Source: Sphingobacterium sp. xlx-96 (lineage in GTDB: Bacteria; Bacteroidota; Bacteroidia; Sphingobacteriales; Sphingobacteriaceae). Taken from it: a stretch of DNA of 64,000 nucleotides. The position numbers and the translations under genes were made by a program. The stretch is from the NCBI RefSeq assembly GCF_011007365.1, contig NZ_WFKM01000013.1, forward strand, positions 124,001 to 188,000, written 5' to 3'. Below the pieces are notes generated by a model. It saw only the letters and a program-made list of their open reading frames with translations, had not been told where the DNA came from and did not search any database. This document shows positions 16,749 through 26,178 of the stretch, piece after piece; position 1 is the stretch's first letter, and each line of letters starts with the position of its first letter.

Positions 16749-17357
16749 ATGACTGAAAAGGAAAAAATGATAACAGGCAGACCGTATTACGCGCATACCA
16801 AAGAATTGACGACACTGCGCTTAGCTGCACAACGGCTTTGCTACAGGTATAATCAGATTGACCCCAAAAACTATAAAGAGCGCAAAGGGCTCATTAGGGG
16901 GTTATTTGCCAAGACCGAGGCTATGTTTTGTGTCGAGCAGCCCTTCTTCTGCGATTATGGATTTAACATTGAGATCGGGGAGAATTTTTTTGCCAACTAT
17001 CATTTGACCATCCTAGATTGTGCACCCGTCAAAATAGGCAACAACGTGATGATCGGTCCTTCAGTCTCTATTTTTACCGCTAGTCACCCACTGCATTATG
17101 AAGTGCGGAATACAGGTTTGGAGTGCGCTATGCCCGTAAACATTGGTGACAATGTCTGGATCGGAGGCAATGTGGTGATCAATCCCAACGTATCCATCGG
17201 GCGCAACTCCGTGATCGGGTCCGGTAGTATTGTGACAAAAGATATTCCCGATAATGTGGTGGCCGCCGGCAATCCCTGTAAGGTCATCAGAGCTATAACC
17301 GACCAGGACAAAAACTTCTATTTTAAAGATCGAAGGCTGGATACAGAAAGTATTTAA
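16749..17357 (+). CDS. Hexapeptide-repeat sugar O-acetyltransferase (Maa/LacA type)
   Basis: A 202-aa acetyl-CoA-dependent acetyltransferase. An N-terminal Maa cap (about residues 5-58: MITGRPYYAHTKELTTLRLAAQRL) is followed by a left-handed parallel beta helix (IGENFFANYHLTILD, IGNNVMIGPSVSI, IGDNVWIGGNVVINPNVSIG). The catalytic histidine is expected in TASHPLHY, and the C-terminal NVVAAGNPCKVIR closes the fold. Family members acetylate maltose, galactosides or related sugars; which one here is not readable. It stands alone between divergent gpsA and a repeat element whose hairpin can act as its terminator. Confidence 0.9.
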   Translation: MTEKEKMITGRPYYAHTKELTTLRLAAQRLCYRYNQIDPKNYKERKGLIRGLFAKTEAMFCVEQPFFCDYGFNIEIGENFFANYHLTILDCAPVKIGNNVMIGPSVSIFTASHPLHYEVRNTGLECAMPVNIGDNVWIGGNVVINPNVSIGRNSVIGSGSIVTKDIPDNVVAAGNPCKVIRAITDQDKNFYFKDRRLDTESI

Positions 17358-17424
17358 AAAAAACCTGAAGCGGGGAGCTTCAGGTTTTACCAAACCAATT
17401 ATTAACCTAAATATGAAATTATGA
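17353..17424. repeat. Intergenic repeat, copy 1 (hairpin plus conserved tail)
   Basis: Hairpin AAAACCTGAAGC (17360-17371), GGGGA loop, GCTTCAGGTTTT (17377-17388), then a tail of about 36 bases reading ACCAAACCAATTATTAACC and on to ATGAAATTATGAA. Two further copies lie at 23947-24018 and 24242-24311 in the same orientation. On the plus strand the hairpin can end the acetyltransferase transcript (only four Ts). On the minus strand it is followed by eight Ts, a strong intrinsic terminator, with the conserved tail just upstream. Confidence 0.75.
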
Positions 17425-17563
17425 AATCTTTACTTTTGGTATTAAAACGACTATCAATCCCCGTTAGTATACACGCCGCGCTGTATTAACATTTTTTAAC
17501 AACCACGAATAAATTTCCTAAATATTTTTTTTTCACAACAATATCCCTTATCCTTGTACCAAA

Positions 17564-17645
17564 TACTTTAGGGGTGTCTGTAAAATACAGGCTGAGATTT
17601 TACCCTTGGAACCTGATCTAGTTCATACTAGCGGAGGGAAAAGTA
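17564..17645 (+). ncRNA. TPP riboswitch (THI element)
   Basis: Matches the thiamine pyrophosphate aptamer. It has GGGGTGTC (17571-17578), the core GGCTGAGATT (17590-17599), ACCCTTGGAACCTGATCTAG (17602-17621) and GCGGAGGGAA (17631-17640). P1 is formed by TACTTT (17564-17569) with AAAGTA (17640-17645). It precedes thiS by 86 bases and should repress the thiamine operon when TPP is plentiful. The expression platform is described separately. Confidence 0.95.
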
Positions 17646-17698
17646 AGTGTACCAATCACTTTGCGGCTACCAATCTGTAGCGCTGCTTTTATAGCATT

Positions 17699-17731
17699 CC
17701 TAAAGTACTTTAATTTAAAAAATTTAGTACT
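17699..17731 (+). promoter_or_regulatory. Predicted riboswitch expression platform occluding the thiS start
   Basis: AGTACT at 17704-17709 can pair with AGTACT at 17726-17731, which touches the thiS ATG at 17732, so the hairpin would block initiation. CCTAAAGTA at 17699-17707 is also fully complementary to TACTTTAGG at 17564-17572, the 5' strand of aptamer P1. TPP binding would lock P1, free 17704-17709 and close the thiS start; without TPP the long-range pairing would open it. This is inferred from complementarity alone. Confidence 0.55.
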
Positions 17732-17944
17732 ATGCAGATAAAAGTAAACAATCAACCCCATCAGTTTAGCGCCGAGTTTCCCGCTACTTTATTAAGTGTG
17801 CTCGCCCTGTTGATGCCAGATCTCCAGACAAATGGTATCGCTGTAGCTATTAACAGCAGCGTGATACCCCGTGAGGACTGGCCCTCCACCCCTATTGCAG
17901 ACCAAGACGAAATACTGATCATCACCGCTACTCAAGGCGGGTAA
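17732..17944 (+). CDS. thiS: Sulfur carrier protein ThiS
   Basis: A 70-aa ubiquitin-like sulfur carrier ending in the required Gly-Gly (IITATQGG). Its C-terminus is adenylated by ThiF and thiocarboxylated, and it delivers sulfur to ThiG for thiazole synthesis. Beta-grasp start MQIKVNNQPHQF; length is normal. First gene of the TPP-controlled operon, 13 bases before thiC. Confidence 0.93.
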   Translation: MQIKVNNQPHQFSAEFPATLLSVLALLMPDLQTNGIAVAINSSVIPREDWPSTPIADQDEILIITATQGG

Positions 17945-17954
17945 AATACCATAA

Positions 17955-19778
<1,824 letters not shown>

Positions 19779-20363
19779 ATGCGTATTGTCACACTTCCAG
19801 GTTTCGTTCATCACGAAGAAGCACTGATAAAACAGTTTATTACCTATCCTGAGGTCATTGTGCATATTCGAAAACCTGTGCTGGAAGTTACCGAAATGAT
19901 GAGATTAGTCGACCGTTTCACGGCAGAGGAGAGAAAGCAACTCGTGCTGCACAGTTATCAGGGACTGAGCCACAGATGGGGCTTGGACCGCGTGCATTAC
20001 CCTTCGTCCGTCCGAGACGAAGGGCTTGCTCGGTGGGGACAAAATTACACACACCTCAGCACTTCAACACACAACTGGGCCGAATTTAATGCGTTGGACA
20101 GAGGTATTCAGGCAGCCTTTATCAGTCCCGTATTTTCCAGTATTTCAAAGACAGACTACGGGCAGGATGCACAACTTTCCTGTGTAGACAAACGCATGAA
20201 TTTTTCGACCACACTTATTGCGTTGGGCGGTATATGCCAGGAGAATATCCATACCCTCAAATCTGACTTTGACGATGTGGGATTATGTGGTGCGATCTGG
20301 CTCGCCGAGGATCCTTTTACCGCCTTCGAGGCTTGCTACACCTTGTGGTACGATCATCAATAA
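19779..20363 (+). CDS. Thiamine phosphate synthase-like protein (TenI-type paralog)
   Basis: A 194-aa TIM-barrel protein of the ThiE/TenI superfamily. It keeps a STSTHNWAEF motif like the ThiE phosphate loop and FISPVFSSISKTDYG, but the GxHLGxxD segment of true ThiE is replaced (around DRVHYPSS). A complete ThiE is encoded downstream at 20687, so this one is more likely TenI-like (thiazole tautomerase) or an accessory. Start: ATG immediately after the thiC stop. No signal peptide. Confidence 0.75.
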   Translation: MRIVTLPGFVHHEEALIKQFITYPEVIVHIRKPVLEVTEMMRLVDRFTAEERKQLVLHSYQGLSHRWGLDRVHYPSSVRDEGLARWGQNYTHLSTSTHNWAEFNALDRGIQAAFISPVFSSISKTDYGQDAQLSCVDKRMNFSTTLIALGGICQENIHTLKSDFDDVGLCGAIWLAEDPFTAFEACYTLWYDHQ

Positions 20364-20686
20364 ACTGAAACCGGTTCATCCACAAGCGGGCACCTGACCT
20401 TGAGGCCTGGTGCGCAGTAGCGGATTGGCTACAGCAGAATGAAACAATACCGTTGTGCCCATGCGGTACGGCGGCGAGTTTAGCTTCGCTGAACTACACC
20501 CGCTTCCGGTTTTGATGACTTTTTCGGAAACCGCGAAGCGTTTATGAAAGCCTTGGGAGCAGCCGCTAATGGATAAAAAGTAATTGCCTGCCCGGCGTAA
20601 GGGACAAACTATTAAAATACAGTTGATAATAAACAAAACAACAGTCGCTTTAACATTAATAACAGGGAAAGCCTATTTTCAAACAC
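20364..20686. other. 323-base gap in the thiamine operon, possible gene relic at the expected thiD slot
   Basis: No intact gene of plausible size lies here, although spacing elsewhere in this operon is 0-13 bases. Two unstarted plus-strand stretches look coding by composition: 20369 to about 20510 (contains PDLEAWCAVADWLQQNE and TIPLCPCGTAASLASLNY), and in another frame a stretch ending with FFGNREAFMKALGAAANG and a stop near 20575. I do not recognise either as ThiD. A minus-strand frame at 20376-20636 has no family features. HMP-P kinase (thiD) is commonly found in such operons and is absent here. The last 100 bases are A/T-rich leader. Confidence 0.4.
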
Positions 20687-21304
20687 ATGTATAGCAAAAT
20701 ACAATACATCTCTTCAGGCACGACCGAAGAACAGCAACTAAACAACATTAAGGCCGTATTACAAAAAGGAATCAAATGGGTGCAGCTCCGTTTTAAGACC
20801 GAGGATCATACGGCGGTACGCAATGTCGCCAAAGCGACCAAGCTCCTAAAACAGGAATACGACTTCACTTTTATCATCAATGACTTTATCGATATCGCCC
20901 AGGAAGTCGATGCAGACGGTGTACACCTGGGGCTAGAAGACCAAGCTGTAGCAACAGCACGGCAGCAACTTGGCCCTGCTAAAATCATAGGAGGCACAGC
21001 AAATACGTGGGACGATGTTCAGCAGCGTATCCATGAAGGCTGCGACTATATAGGCCTGGGCCCTTTACGTTTTACGACGTCAAAGGCACAGCTCAGCCCC
21101 CTACTAGGCCCTGAAGGCTATAAAGCCATCTTTACGCAATTAAAAGACAGTCCCGCCCCACCTATCTATGCCATTGGAGGCGTCACCTTGGAAGATATTC
21201 CATTGCTATCCGCCATCGGGCTATACGGTGTTGCCCTATCGAGCTACCTTGAACGTACCGACCTTACGCCCCTAACGATATATCACACTAACCTTACTGT
21301 ATAA
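20687..21304 (+). CDS. thiE: Thiamine phosphate synthase ThiE
   Basis: A 205-aa TIM-barrel enzyme that joins HMP-pyrophosphate and thiazole phosphate to give thiamine monophosphate. Motifs: VQLRFKTED, the metal-binding [25 protein letters not shown] (the form found in Bacteroidota in place of GxSxH), [13 protein letters not shown] and YAIGGV. The stop shares a base with the thiG start (1-base overlap), so translation is coupled. Confidence 0.92.
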   Translation: MYSKIQYISSGTTEEQQLNNIKAVLQKGIKWVQLRFKTEDHTAVRNVAKATKLLKQEYDFTFIINDFIDIAQEVDADGVHLGLEDQAVATARQQLGPAKIIGGTANTWDDVQQRIHEGCDYIGLGPLRFTTSKAQLSPLLGPEGYKAIFTQLKDSPAPPIYAIGGVTLEDIPLLSAIGLYGVALSSYLERTDLTPLTIYHTNLTV

Positions 21305-22080
21305 TGAAGAATCTAACAATAGCAGAGCGGACATTTCAGTCCAGATTGTTTATGGGGACCGGAAAATTCGGTTCCAACCAACAGATGCAAGACGCTTTAT
21401 TCGCTTCTGGCACAGAACTGGTGACGGTAGCATTAAAGCGTGTTGACGAGGGCCACGACGACGATATATTATCCTATATCAGTCCCTCAGGAGCACATCT
21501 CCTACCCAACACATCAGGTGCCCGAACCGCAAAAGAAGCGGTATTGGCAGCCCAGCTCGCCCGCGAAGCCTTGCAGACCAACTGGATAAAGCTAGAAATC
21601 CATCCTGATCCCAGGTACCTTATGCCGGATCCTATAGAGACCTTAGCTGCATGTGAACAGCTGGTCAAATTAGGTTTTATCGTCCTTCCCTACATTCATG
21701 CAGACCCCGTGCTCTGCAAGCGATTAGAAGATGTTGGCACGGCCGCCGTGATGCCCTTAGGCTCACCCATAGGCACCAACCAAGGTTTGAAGACAATTGA
21801 TTTTCTATCTATCATCATCGAGCAAAGCCACGTGCCTGTCATCGTAGATGCGGGCATCGGGGCGCCGTCCGATGCAAGCAAGGCTTTGGAAATGGGTGCA
21901 GATGCCGTCCTGGTCAATACGGCAATAGCGGTATCACCTCAGCCCGTCGTCATGGCCCAGGCCTTTGCCAAAGCTGTCGAAGCCGGACGGCTAGCCTACG
22001 AAGCCGGCCTGGGATATGTGGACAAAACAGCGGCATCCAGCAGCCCCCTCACCGCTTTTTTAAATCAAACCTATAGTTAA
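21304..22080 (+). CDS. thiG: Thiazole synthase ThiG
   Basis: A 258-aa enzyme that forms the thiazole phosphate from deoxyxylulose phosphate, dehydroglycine and ThiS-thiocarboxylate. The Schiff-base lysine is Lys96 in WIKLEI. Other family blocks are [32 protein letters not shown] and [10 protein letters not shown] with [12 protein letters not shown]. Normal length. 1-base overlaps with both thiE and thiH. Confidence 0.96.
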   Translation: MKNLTIAERTFQSRLFMGTGKFGSNQQMQDALFASGTELVTVALKRVDEGHDDDILSYISPSGAHLLPNTSGARTAKEAVLAAQLAREALQTNWIKLEIHPDPRYLMPDPIETLAACEQLVKLGFIVLPYIHADPVLCKRLEDVGTAAVMPLGSPIGTNQGLKTIDFLSIIIEQSHVPVIVDAGIGAPSDASKALEMGADAVLVNTAIAVSPQPVVMAQAFAKAVEAGRLAYEAGLGYVDKTAASSSPLTAFLNQTYS

Positions 22081-23192
22081 TGGAAACTACATTTACGGCT
22101 CTATTCAACGATTACTCCTGGCAGGAGATAAAAGACAGGATATATCATACGACGATAGATGAAGTGTATCGGTCGCTCCGTAAAGAAAAGCACGATGTAT
22201 ATGACTTTCTGAATCTGGTATCTCCCGTTGCCAAACCCCTGTTGGAAGAGATGGCCCAGCTATCGCACAGGCTCACCATCAAGCGTTTTGGTAAAAACAT
22301 ACAGTTGTATGCGCCACTGTACCTTAGCAATGAATGCCAGAATATATGTACCTATTGTGGCTTTAGCATGGATAATAAAATTCCCAGACGCACACTGCAG
22401 CCTGCCGAAATAGCGCTGGAAGCAGAAGCGCTAAAGAAAATGGGGTTCCAACATGTTCTGTTGGTGACCGGCGAATCCAATCATCGGGTAGATACAGATT
22501 ACTTCCTACGTGCAGTTGCACAGTTGGTACCGATATTTTCAAACATATCCATAGAGGTGCAACCTTTGGACTATGAAGACTATGCCGTATTGCATGAAGC
22601 AAAAGTAAACGCCGTCATGGTGTATCAAGAAACCTACCATCAGGCCGCCTATAAAAGTTATCACCCCAAGGGTAAAAAATCCAATTTTCATTACAGGCTC
22701 GAGACCCCTGATCGAATCGGTAGGGCTCAAATCCATAAAATTGGCTTAGGTGTGTTATTGGGTTTAGAGGACTGGAGGGTGGACAGCTTCTTTACTGCTT
22801 TACATATCGATTACCTACAAAAGAAATACTGGAAGACCAAGTATAGCGTATCATTTCCCCGGCTACGACCTGCCAGTGGCAGCGTAGAACCCAATTTTGT
22901 CATGCAGGATGATGACCTGCTGCAATTGATATGTGCCTATCGGATCTGGAATCCAGATCTCGAGTTATCACTTTCCACGAGAGAGCATGCTATTTTTCGG
23001 GATCATGTCATTCCGTTGGGTATCACCGCCATGAGTGCCGGATCCAAGACCAATCCCGGTGGCTATGTCGTTGCACCCGAATCACTGGAACAATTTGAAA
23101 TTAGCGACGAGCGCACACCAGCCGAGATCGCTACTTTAATCACCCAAAAAGGCTATCAGCCAGTATGGAAAGACTGGGTGCCCGAGTACTAA
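22080..23192 (+). CDS. thiH: 2-iminoacetate synthase ThiH
   Basis: A 370-aa radical-SAM tyrosine lyase giving dehydroglycine (2-iminoacetate) and p-cresol. The CxxxCxxC cluster motif is Cys86, Cys90 and Cys93 (CQNICTYCGF). The C-terminal half has SFPRLRPASG and STREHAIFRDHV. Its presence, and the absence of a thiO-like glycine oxidase in the operon, implies the tyrosine-dependent route for the thiazole. Confidence 0.96.
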   Translation: METTFTALFNDYSWQEIKDRIYHTTIDEVYRSLRKEKHDVYDFLNLVSPVAKPLLEEMAQLSHRLTIKRFGKNIQLYAPLYLSNECQNICTYCGFSMDNKIPRRTLQPAEIALEAEALKKMGFQHVLLVTGESNHRVDTDYFLRAVAQLVPIFSNISIEVQPLDYEDYAVLHEAKVNAVMVYQETYHQAAYKSYHPKGKKSNFHYRLETPDRIGRAQIHKIGLGVLLGLEDWRVDSFFTALHIDYLQKKYWKTKYSVSFPRLRPASGSVEPNFVMQDDDLLQLICAYRIWNPDLELSLSTREHAIFRDHVIPLGITAMSAGSKTNPGGYVVAPESLEQFEISDERTPAEIATLITQKGYQPVWKDWVPEY

Positions 23193-23203
23193 ACTTTAAA
23201 GGT

Positions 23204-23917
23204 ATGGAATTAACAAAAGAACAGATCTTACGTTACAAAAAGCAAATATCCTTTGCTCCAATAGGGCTTCAAGGCCAGAAACAAATTTGTCAAAGTCGGG
23301 TTCTCGTGATCGGCGCAGGTGGTTTGGGGGCGCCTAGTTTACTATATCTTGCCGCAGCAGGTGTCGGAACGCTAGCTTGTATCGACTTTGACCGCGTAGA
23401 GATCCATAATCTTCACCGGCAGATTATACACCGCGAGAAAAATATAGGTGTACCCAAGGTATTCTCCGCAATGGAAGCCATTCAAGCACTTAATTCAACA
23501 GTCAATTTCGAAGCAATAGACGAAAAAATAACCGAGGCCAATATCGATGACTATGTGTCACAGTACGATGTAATCTTAGATGGTACAGATAATTTTGCAT
23601 CCCGCTATGCGATCAATGACGCTTGTGTAAGACAAAAAAAGCCACTCGTATACGGTACCGTATTAAATTTTGAGCTTCAGCTTGCTGTTTTTAATTTGGA
23701 GGGATCCAAACATCTTAGACACCTCTTTCCGCTCCCCCCCGATCCGGATCAGGTTCCCAGTTGCGAACTCAATGGCGTATTGAATACCGTTCCCGGTATA
23801 TTAGGTTTGATGATGGCACAAGAAGCTCTTGCGATAATAACAGGTAGCCCCGGTCTGAAAAATCAACTTTTGATCCTGCGTACGGATACCTGGAGTATCA
23901 ACAAAGTTTCTTTCTGA
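23204..23917 (+). CDS. thiF: ThiF/MoeB/HesA family adenylyltransferase
   Basis: A 237-aa E1-like enzyme that should adenylate the ThiS C-terminus. The ATP-binding loop is GAGGLGAPSLLYLAAAGVG, followed by DFDRVEIHNLHRQ and LDGTDNFASRYAINDAC. A conserved cysteine lies in PSCELNGVLNTVPGILG, at the position of the E. coli ThiF acyl-disulfide cysteine. The zinc-binding CxxC pairs usual in the family are not visible; the first is replaced around HLRHLFPLPP. The ATG at 23204 is chosen; an in-frame extension back to 23165 overlaps thiH and adds no fold. Last gene of the operon. Confidence 0.88.
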   Translation: MELTKEQILRYKKQISFAPIGLQGQKQICQSRVLVIGAGGLGAPSLLYLAAAGVGTLACIDFDRVEIHNLHRQIIHREKNIGVPKVFSAMEAIQALNSTVNFEAIDEKITEANIDDYVSQYDVILDGTDNFASRYAINDACVRQKKPLVYGTVLNFELQLAVFNLEGSKHLRHLFPLPPDPDQVPSCELNGVLNTVPGILGLMMAQEALAIITGSPGLKNQLLILRTDTWSINKVSF

Positions 23918-23946
23918 TGCTCTTCGAGCAATGCCGTCCGCAGGTG

Positions 23947-24018
23947 CAAAAAAAATCCTGAAGCGGGGAGCTCCAGGATTTACCAAACCAATTATTAACC
24001 TAAATATGAAATTATGAA
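23947..24018. repeat. Intergenic repeat, copy 2
   Basis: Second copy of the element at 17353. Stem AAATCCTGAAGC (23952-23963), GGGGA loop, GCTCCAGGATTT (23969-23980) with one mismatch (C at 23972 for T), then the same ACCAAACCAATTATTAACC tail and ATGAAATTATGAA. Eight As (23947-23954) precede the stem and give the minus-strand T-run. It can also end the thiamine operon. The rest of 23918-24389 holds copy 3 and otherwise A/T-rich sequence with no gene I can support. Confidence 0.75.
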
Positions 24019-24241
24019 TTTAATATTCGCGGAAAATATCACAAACGAAATACCAAATTAAAGTTGTAACAATTATTTAACATAATTTTAACAAAAAAAT
24101 ATTAATTCTCGATAAAGATATTTTATAGCCATTTTTTTGACCGTATTTTTTCCTGTCAATGGCAGTCTATTTATACTGTCAATTTTGCAGTAAATGACAT
24201 TATTTGGACGGACAAACCGAAATTTAGACTTAAGTTAAAAG

Positions 24242-24311
24242 AAAAATCCTGAAGCGGGGAGCTTCAGGATTTACCAAACCAATTATTAACCTAAATTATG
24301 AAATTATGAAT
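24242..24311. repeat. Intergenic repeat, copy 3
   Basis: Third copy: AAATCCTGAAGC (24244-24255), GGGGA loop, perfect complement GCTTCAGGATTT (24261-24272), then the conserved tail, with one extra T (CTAAATTATGAAATTATGAA). It starts 295 bases after copy 2. As in copy 1, TTAACATTTTTTAACA-like runs follow within about 100 bases (24373-24384 here; 17487-17502 in copy 1). It is convergent with the gene at 24390-25040 and could terminate it if that transcript reads through. Confidence 0.75.
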
Positions 24312-24389
24312 GTTATATTCACCTTAATAACGTTAACATTTTTTTTAAATTACATAAAAGGGTATAGCTTAACATTTTTTAACAGATAG

Positions 24390-25040
24390 TTAAGGAGCTA
24401 TAATATCCACCACCTTGTCGCTCAACCGTGTTATGTCAGATTTCAGCCCAACCATAAAAGTCAAGACGTGAAAGGGTTGCCCTTCAACTTTGTTTACGTT
24501 ATACAAATAGCCGATCTCCGTACCCAAGAAAAATCCCTTAAATTTATAGTCTGCTCCTATCCCCAGCTTTGTTCCAAAAGCTATCGAACGGAGATATTCC
24601 ACTTTGACCACATCTCCCACCAGATTAGATCGAGGCTCGTTGGCCAATCCGATTGCGGGGCCCAGATACACATAGGTATTCAATCTGTCAAACTGTCTTC
24701 TAGTTCCTGCTGCCAGACTGAGCATATAAAAACTGGATAGGCCATTTTCTATAATTGTATTAAATTCCGGATCTCTGATCTTTTGATCATATTTAAAAGA
24801 CAGCATGTACAAGGCGGGGTATAAGTAATACTTAGGGTTTTTCAGTGTGATATCCAGCCCCATACTACCGACAAAAAGTTTGGGCGATAGTACATCCTTT
24901 GTTTTTCCTAAGGGGATTCCCAATCCAGTGCCGGCAAAGTAATACACTTTTTTGTAGTGGATGGTGTCCACGCCCGTCTGCGCTATCGATGGGCTACAAG
25001 GGCTGATAAGTAATAATAAGGCTATTATAATCCGATTCAT
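24390..25040 (-). CDS. Exported beta-barrel-like protein of unknown function
   Basis: A 216-aa protein with a signal peptide (MNRIIIALLLLISPCSPSIAQ) and a body of alternating hydrophobic and aromatic strands (YYFAGTGLGIPLG, FVGSMGLDITLKNPKYYLYP, AFGTKLGIGADYKFKGFFLG). It looks like a small outer-membrane barrel of the OmpW/porin-family kind. I cannot assign a specific family or ligand. It stands alone on the minus strand; its upstream neighbour, the WbqC gene, begins about 90 bases away on the same strand. Confidence 0.6.
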   Translation of the reverse strand: MNRIIIALLLLISPCSPSIAQTGVDTIHYKKVYYFAGTGLGIPLGKTKDVLSPKLFVGSMGLDITLKNPKYYLYPALYMLSFKYDQKIRDPEFNTIIENGLSSFYMLSLAAGTRRQFDRLNTYVYLGPAIGLANEPRSNLVGDVVKVEYLRSIAFGTKLGIGADYKFKGFFLGTEIGYLYNVNKVEGQPFHVLTFMVGLKSDITRLSDKVVDIIAP

Positions 25041-25131
25041 TGTTATAAAATAAAAATACCTTAGCGGTTTCTATCTTGATTAGAACAACAAGATGGACTT
25101 ATAGTTTTAAAATAAATACCTTTGTCGGAAG

Positions 25132-25743
25132 TTACAAGAACATTTTACTTTGCGGTCCCTGATTGAATAATAAGTCGATGATACTCACCTGCGGTTGAAA
25201 GCCAGTTCGGTCTTCAAAGACCTGATAATATACCTTAGGACGCGCATAGACAGAAGTTTTTTTAGGGTGTATCGAACTTCTGAAATCCAATTCTTCAGGA
25301 TAGCTTTCCTCGTAAGATTCGGTGTACTTTATTTCTCGTTGGATCTTTAACAATCGCAGTACTACCTGCAGCTGTTCTACATTGAAATCAAAAAGATAAT
25401 CGTATTTCTTTTCATAAAAAGGAGCGAAAGCGTCCTCGTAGTACTCAAAATATGCCGAGCTGCGATACGCCGTCTGTATGCTGGACCAGTGTAAGCGTTG
25501 CCAGTCATGGTCATAGCTTATCTTAACCTCTTTCATTGCCACATGCTCTTTTCTCCCGTGTTGTATAGGGATAAATAGGTCCAATATTCCATTGGCCGTA
25601 GCGATATGTGTTCTACTACGGTAGGTTTGTTTCGGAAAATGCTCGTACTGATCTAAAAGTATATCTACAGGATTTTTTGCAATAGCATGGAAATACGATA
25701 CCGGCGGAAGATAATTTGCAGCTAATAGAACAGGGATAGACAT
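25132..25743 (-). CDS. WbqC family protein
   Basis: A 203-aa protein with the WbqC-like pattern: N-terminal VLLAANYLPPVSYFHAIAKN, then KQTYRSRTHIATANGILDLFIP, a histidine-containing DHDWQRLHWSSIQTAYRSSAYFEYY and the C-terminal QVFEDRTGFQPQVSIIDLLFNQGP. The family is linked to surface polysaccharide loci but its reaction is unproven. Cytoplasmic, no signal peptide. It is transcribed away from the acyltransferase and glycosyltransferase genes to its right. Confidence 0.82.
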   Translation of the reverse strand: MSIPVLLAANYLPPVSYFHAIAKNPVDILLDQYEHFPKQTYRSRTHIATANGILDLFIPIQHGRKEHVAMKEVKISYDHDWQRLHWSSIQTAYRSSAYFEYYEDAFAPFYEKKYDYLFDFNVEQLQVVLRLLKIQREIKYTESYEESYPEELDFRSSIHPKKTSVYARPKVYYQVFEDRTGFQPQVSIIDLLFNQGPQSKMFL

Positions 25744-26178
25744 TTTTGTAACTATAATTTTGAATTTGTACGCAAAACTAATGTTATTTAGGGAAATTTC
25801 TGCTATAAAAAGCTTAGTAATAGTATTTAATCAGCATATCGAAATCAAGCCGCTTGCTCAAACGGCTCTATCACGTTGCATCGCGACCAAAAAGAATAGA
25901 CAATTCCAGCTCTTTTTTCAGAAAGTGTATGTTTTATTGATGAAGCTATGTTCTTAGGAATCAAGGAGCTCCCTTCGTTCGGTTTAAGGGTCGTCAGGAA
26001 CTTATTAATGTTTTTTTTGCATGGGCATTCAAGAGCTCACCCGATAACATTGGAATCGGTTCATCGCTGTTGGAGATCTGCCAGCTGGCGGATCGTAAAA
26101 GTTTTTATGGATAGGTGTTGGCGAATGCTAAGCATTTTCTCTAAGTTTGCGTAACTTAAAACGTCACGATCATTATAA
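25744..26178. pseudogene. Intergenic stretch with a possible frameshifted gene remnant (about 25900-26112, plus strand)
   Basis: No intact gene in 435 bases. One frame reads SVCFIDEAMFLGIKELP up to about 25970. A second frame continues with RFKGRQELINVFFAWAF and SSLLEICQLADRKSFYG to a TAG at 26112. The two look like one protein broken by a frameshift between about 25965 and 25985, preceded by a TAG at 25897. I do not recognise the family. Short intact frames here (25760-25957 and 25948-26154) are not convincing genes. Confidence 0.35.

Noticed and set aside
20376..20636. Minus-strand 86-codon frame in the thiamine operon gap
   Set aside because: It is antisense to the operon, has no recognisable motif, and lies over the plus-strand coding-like fragments.
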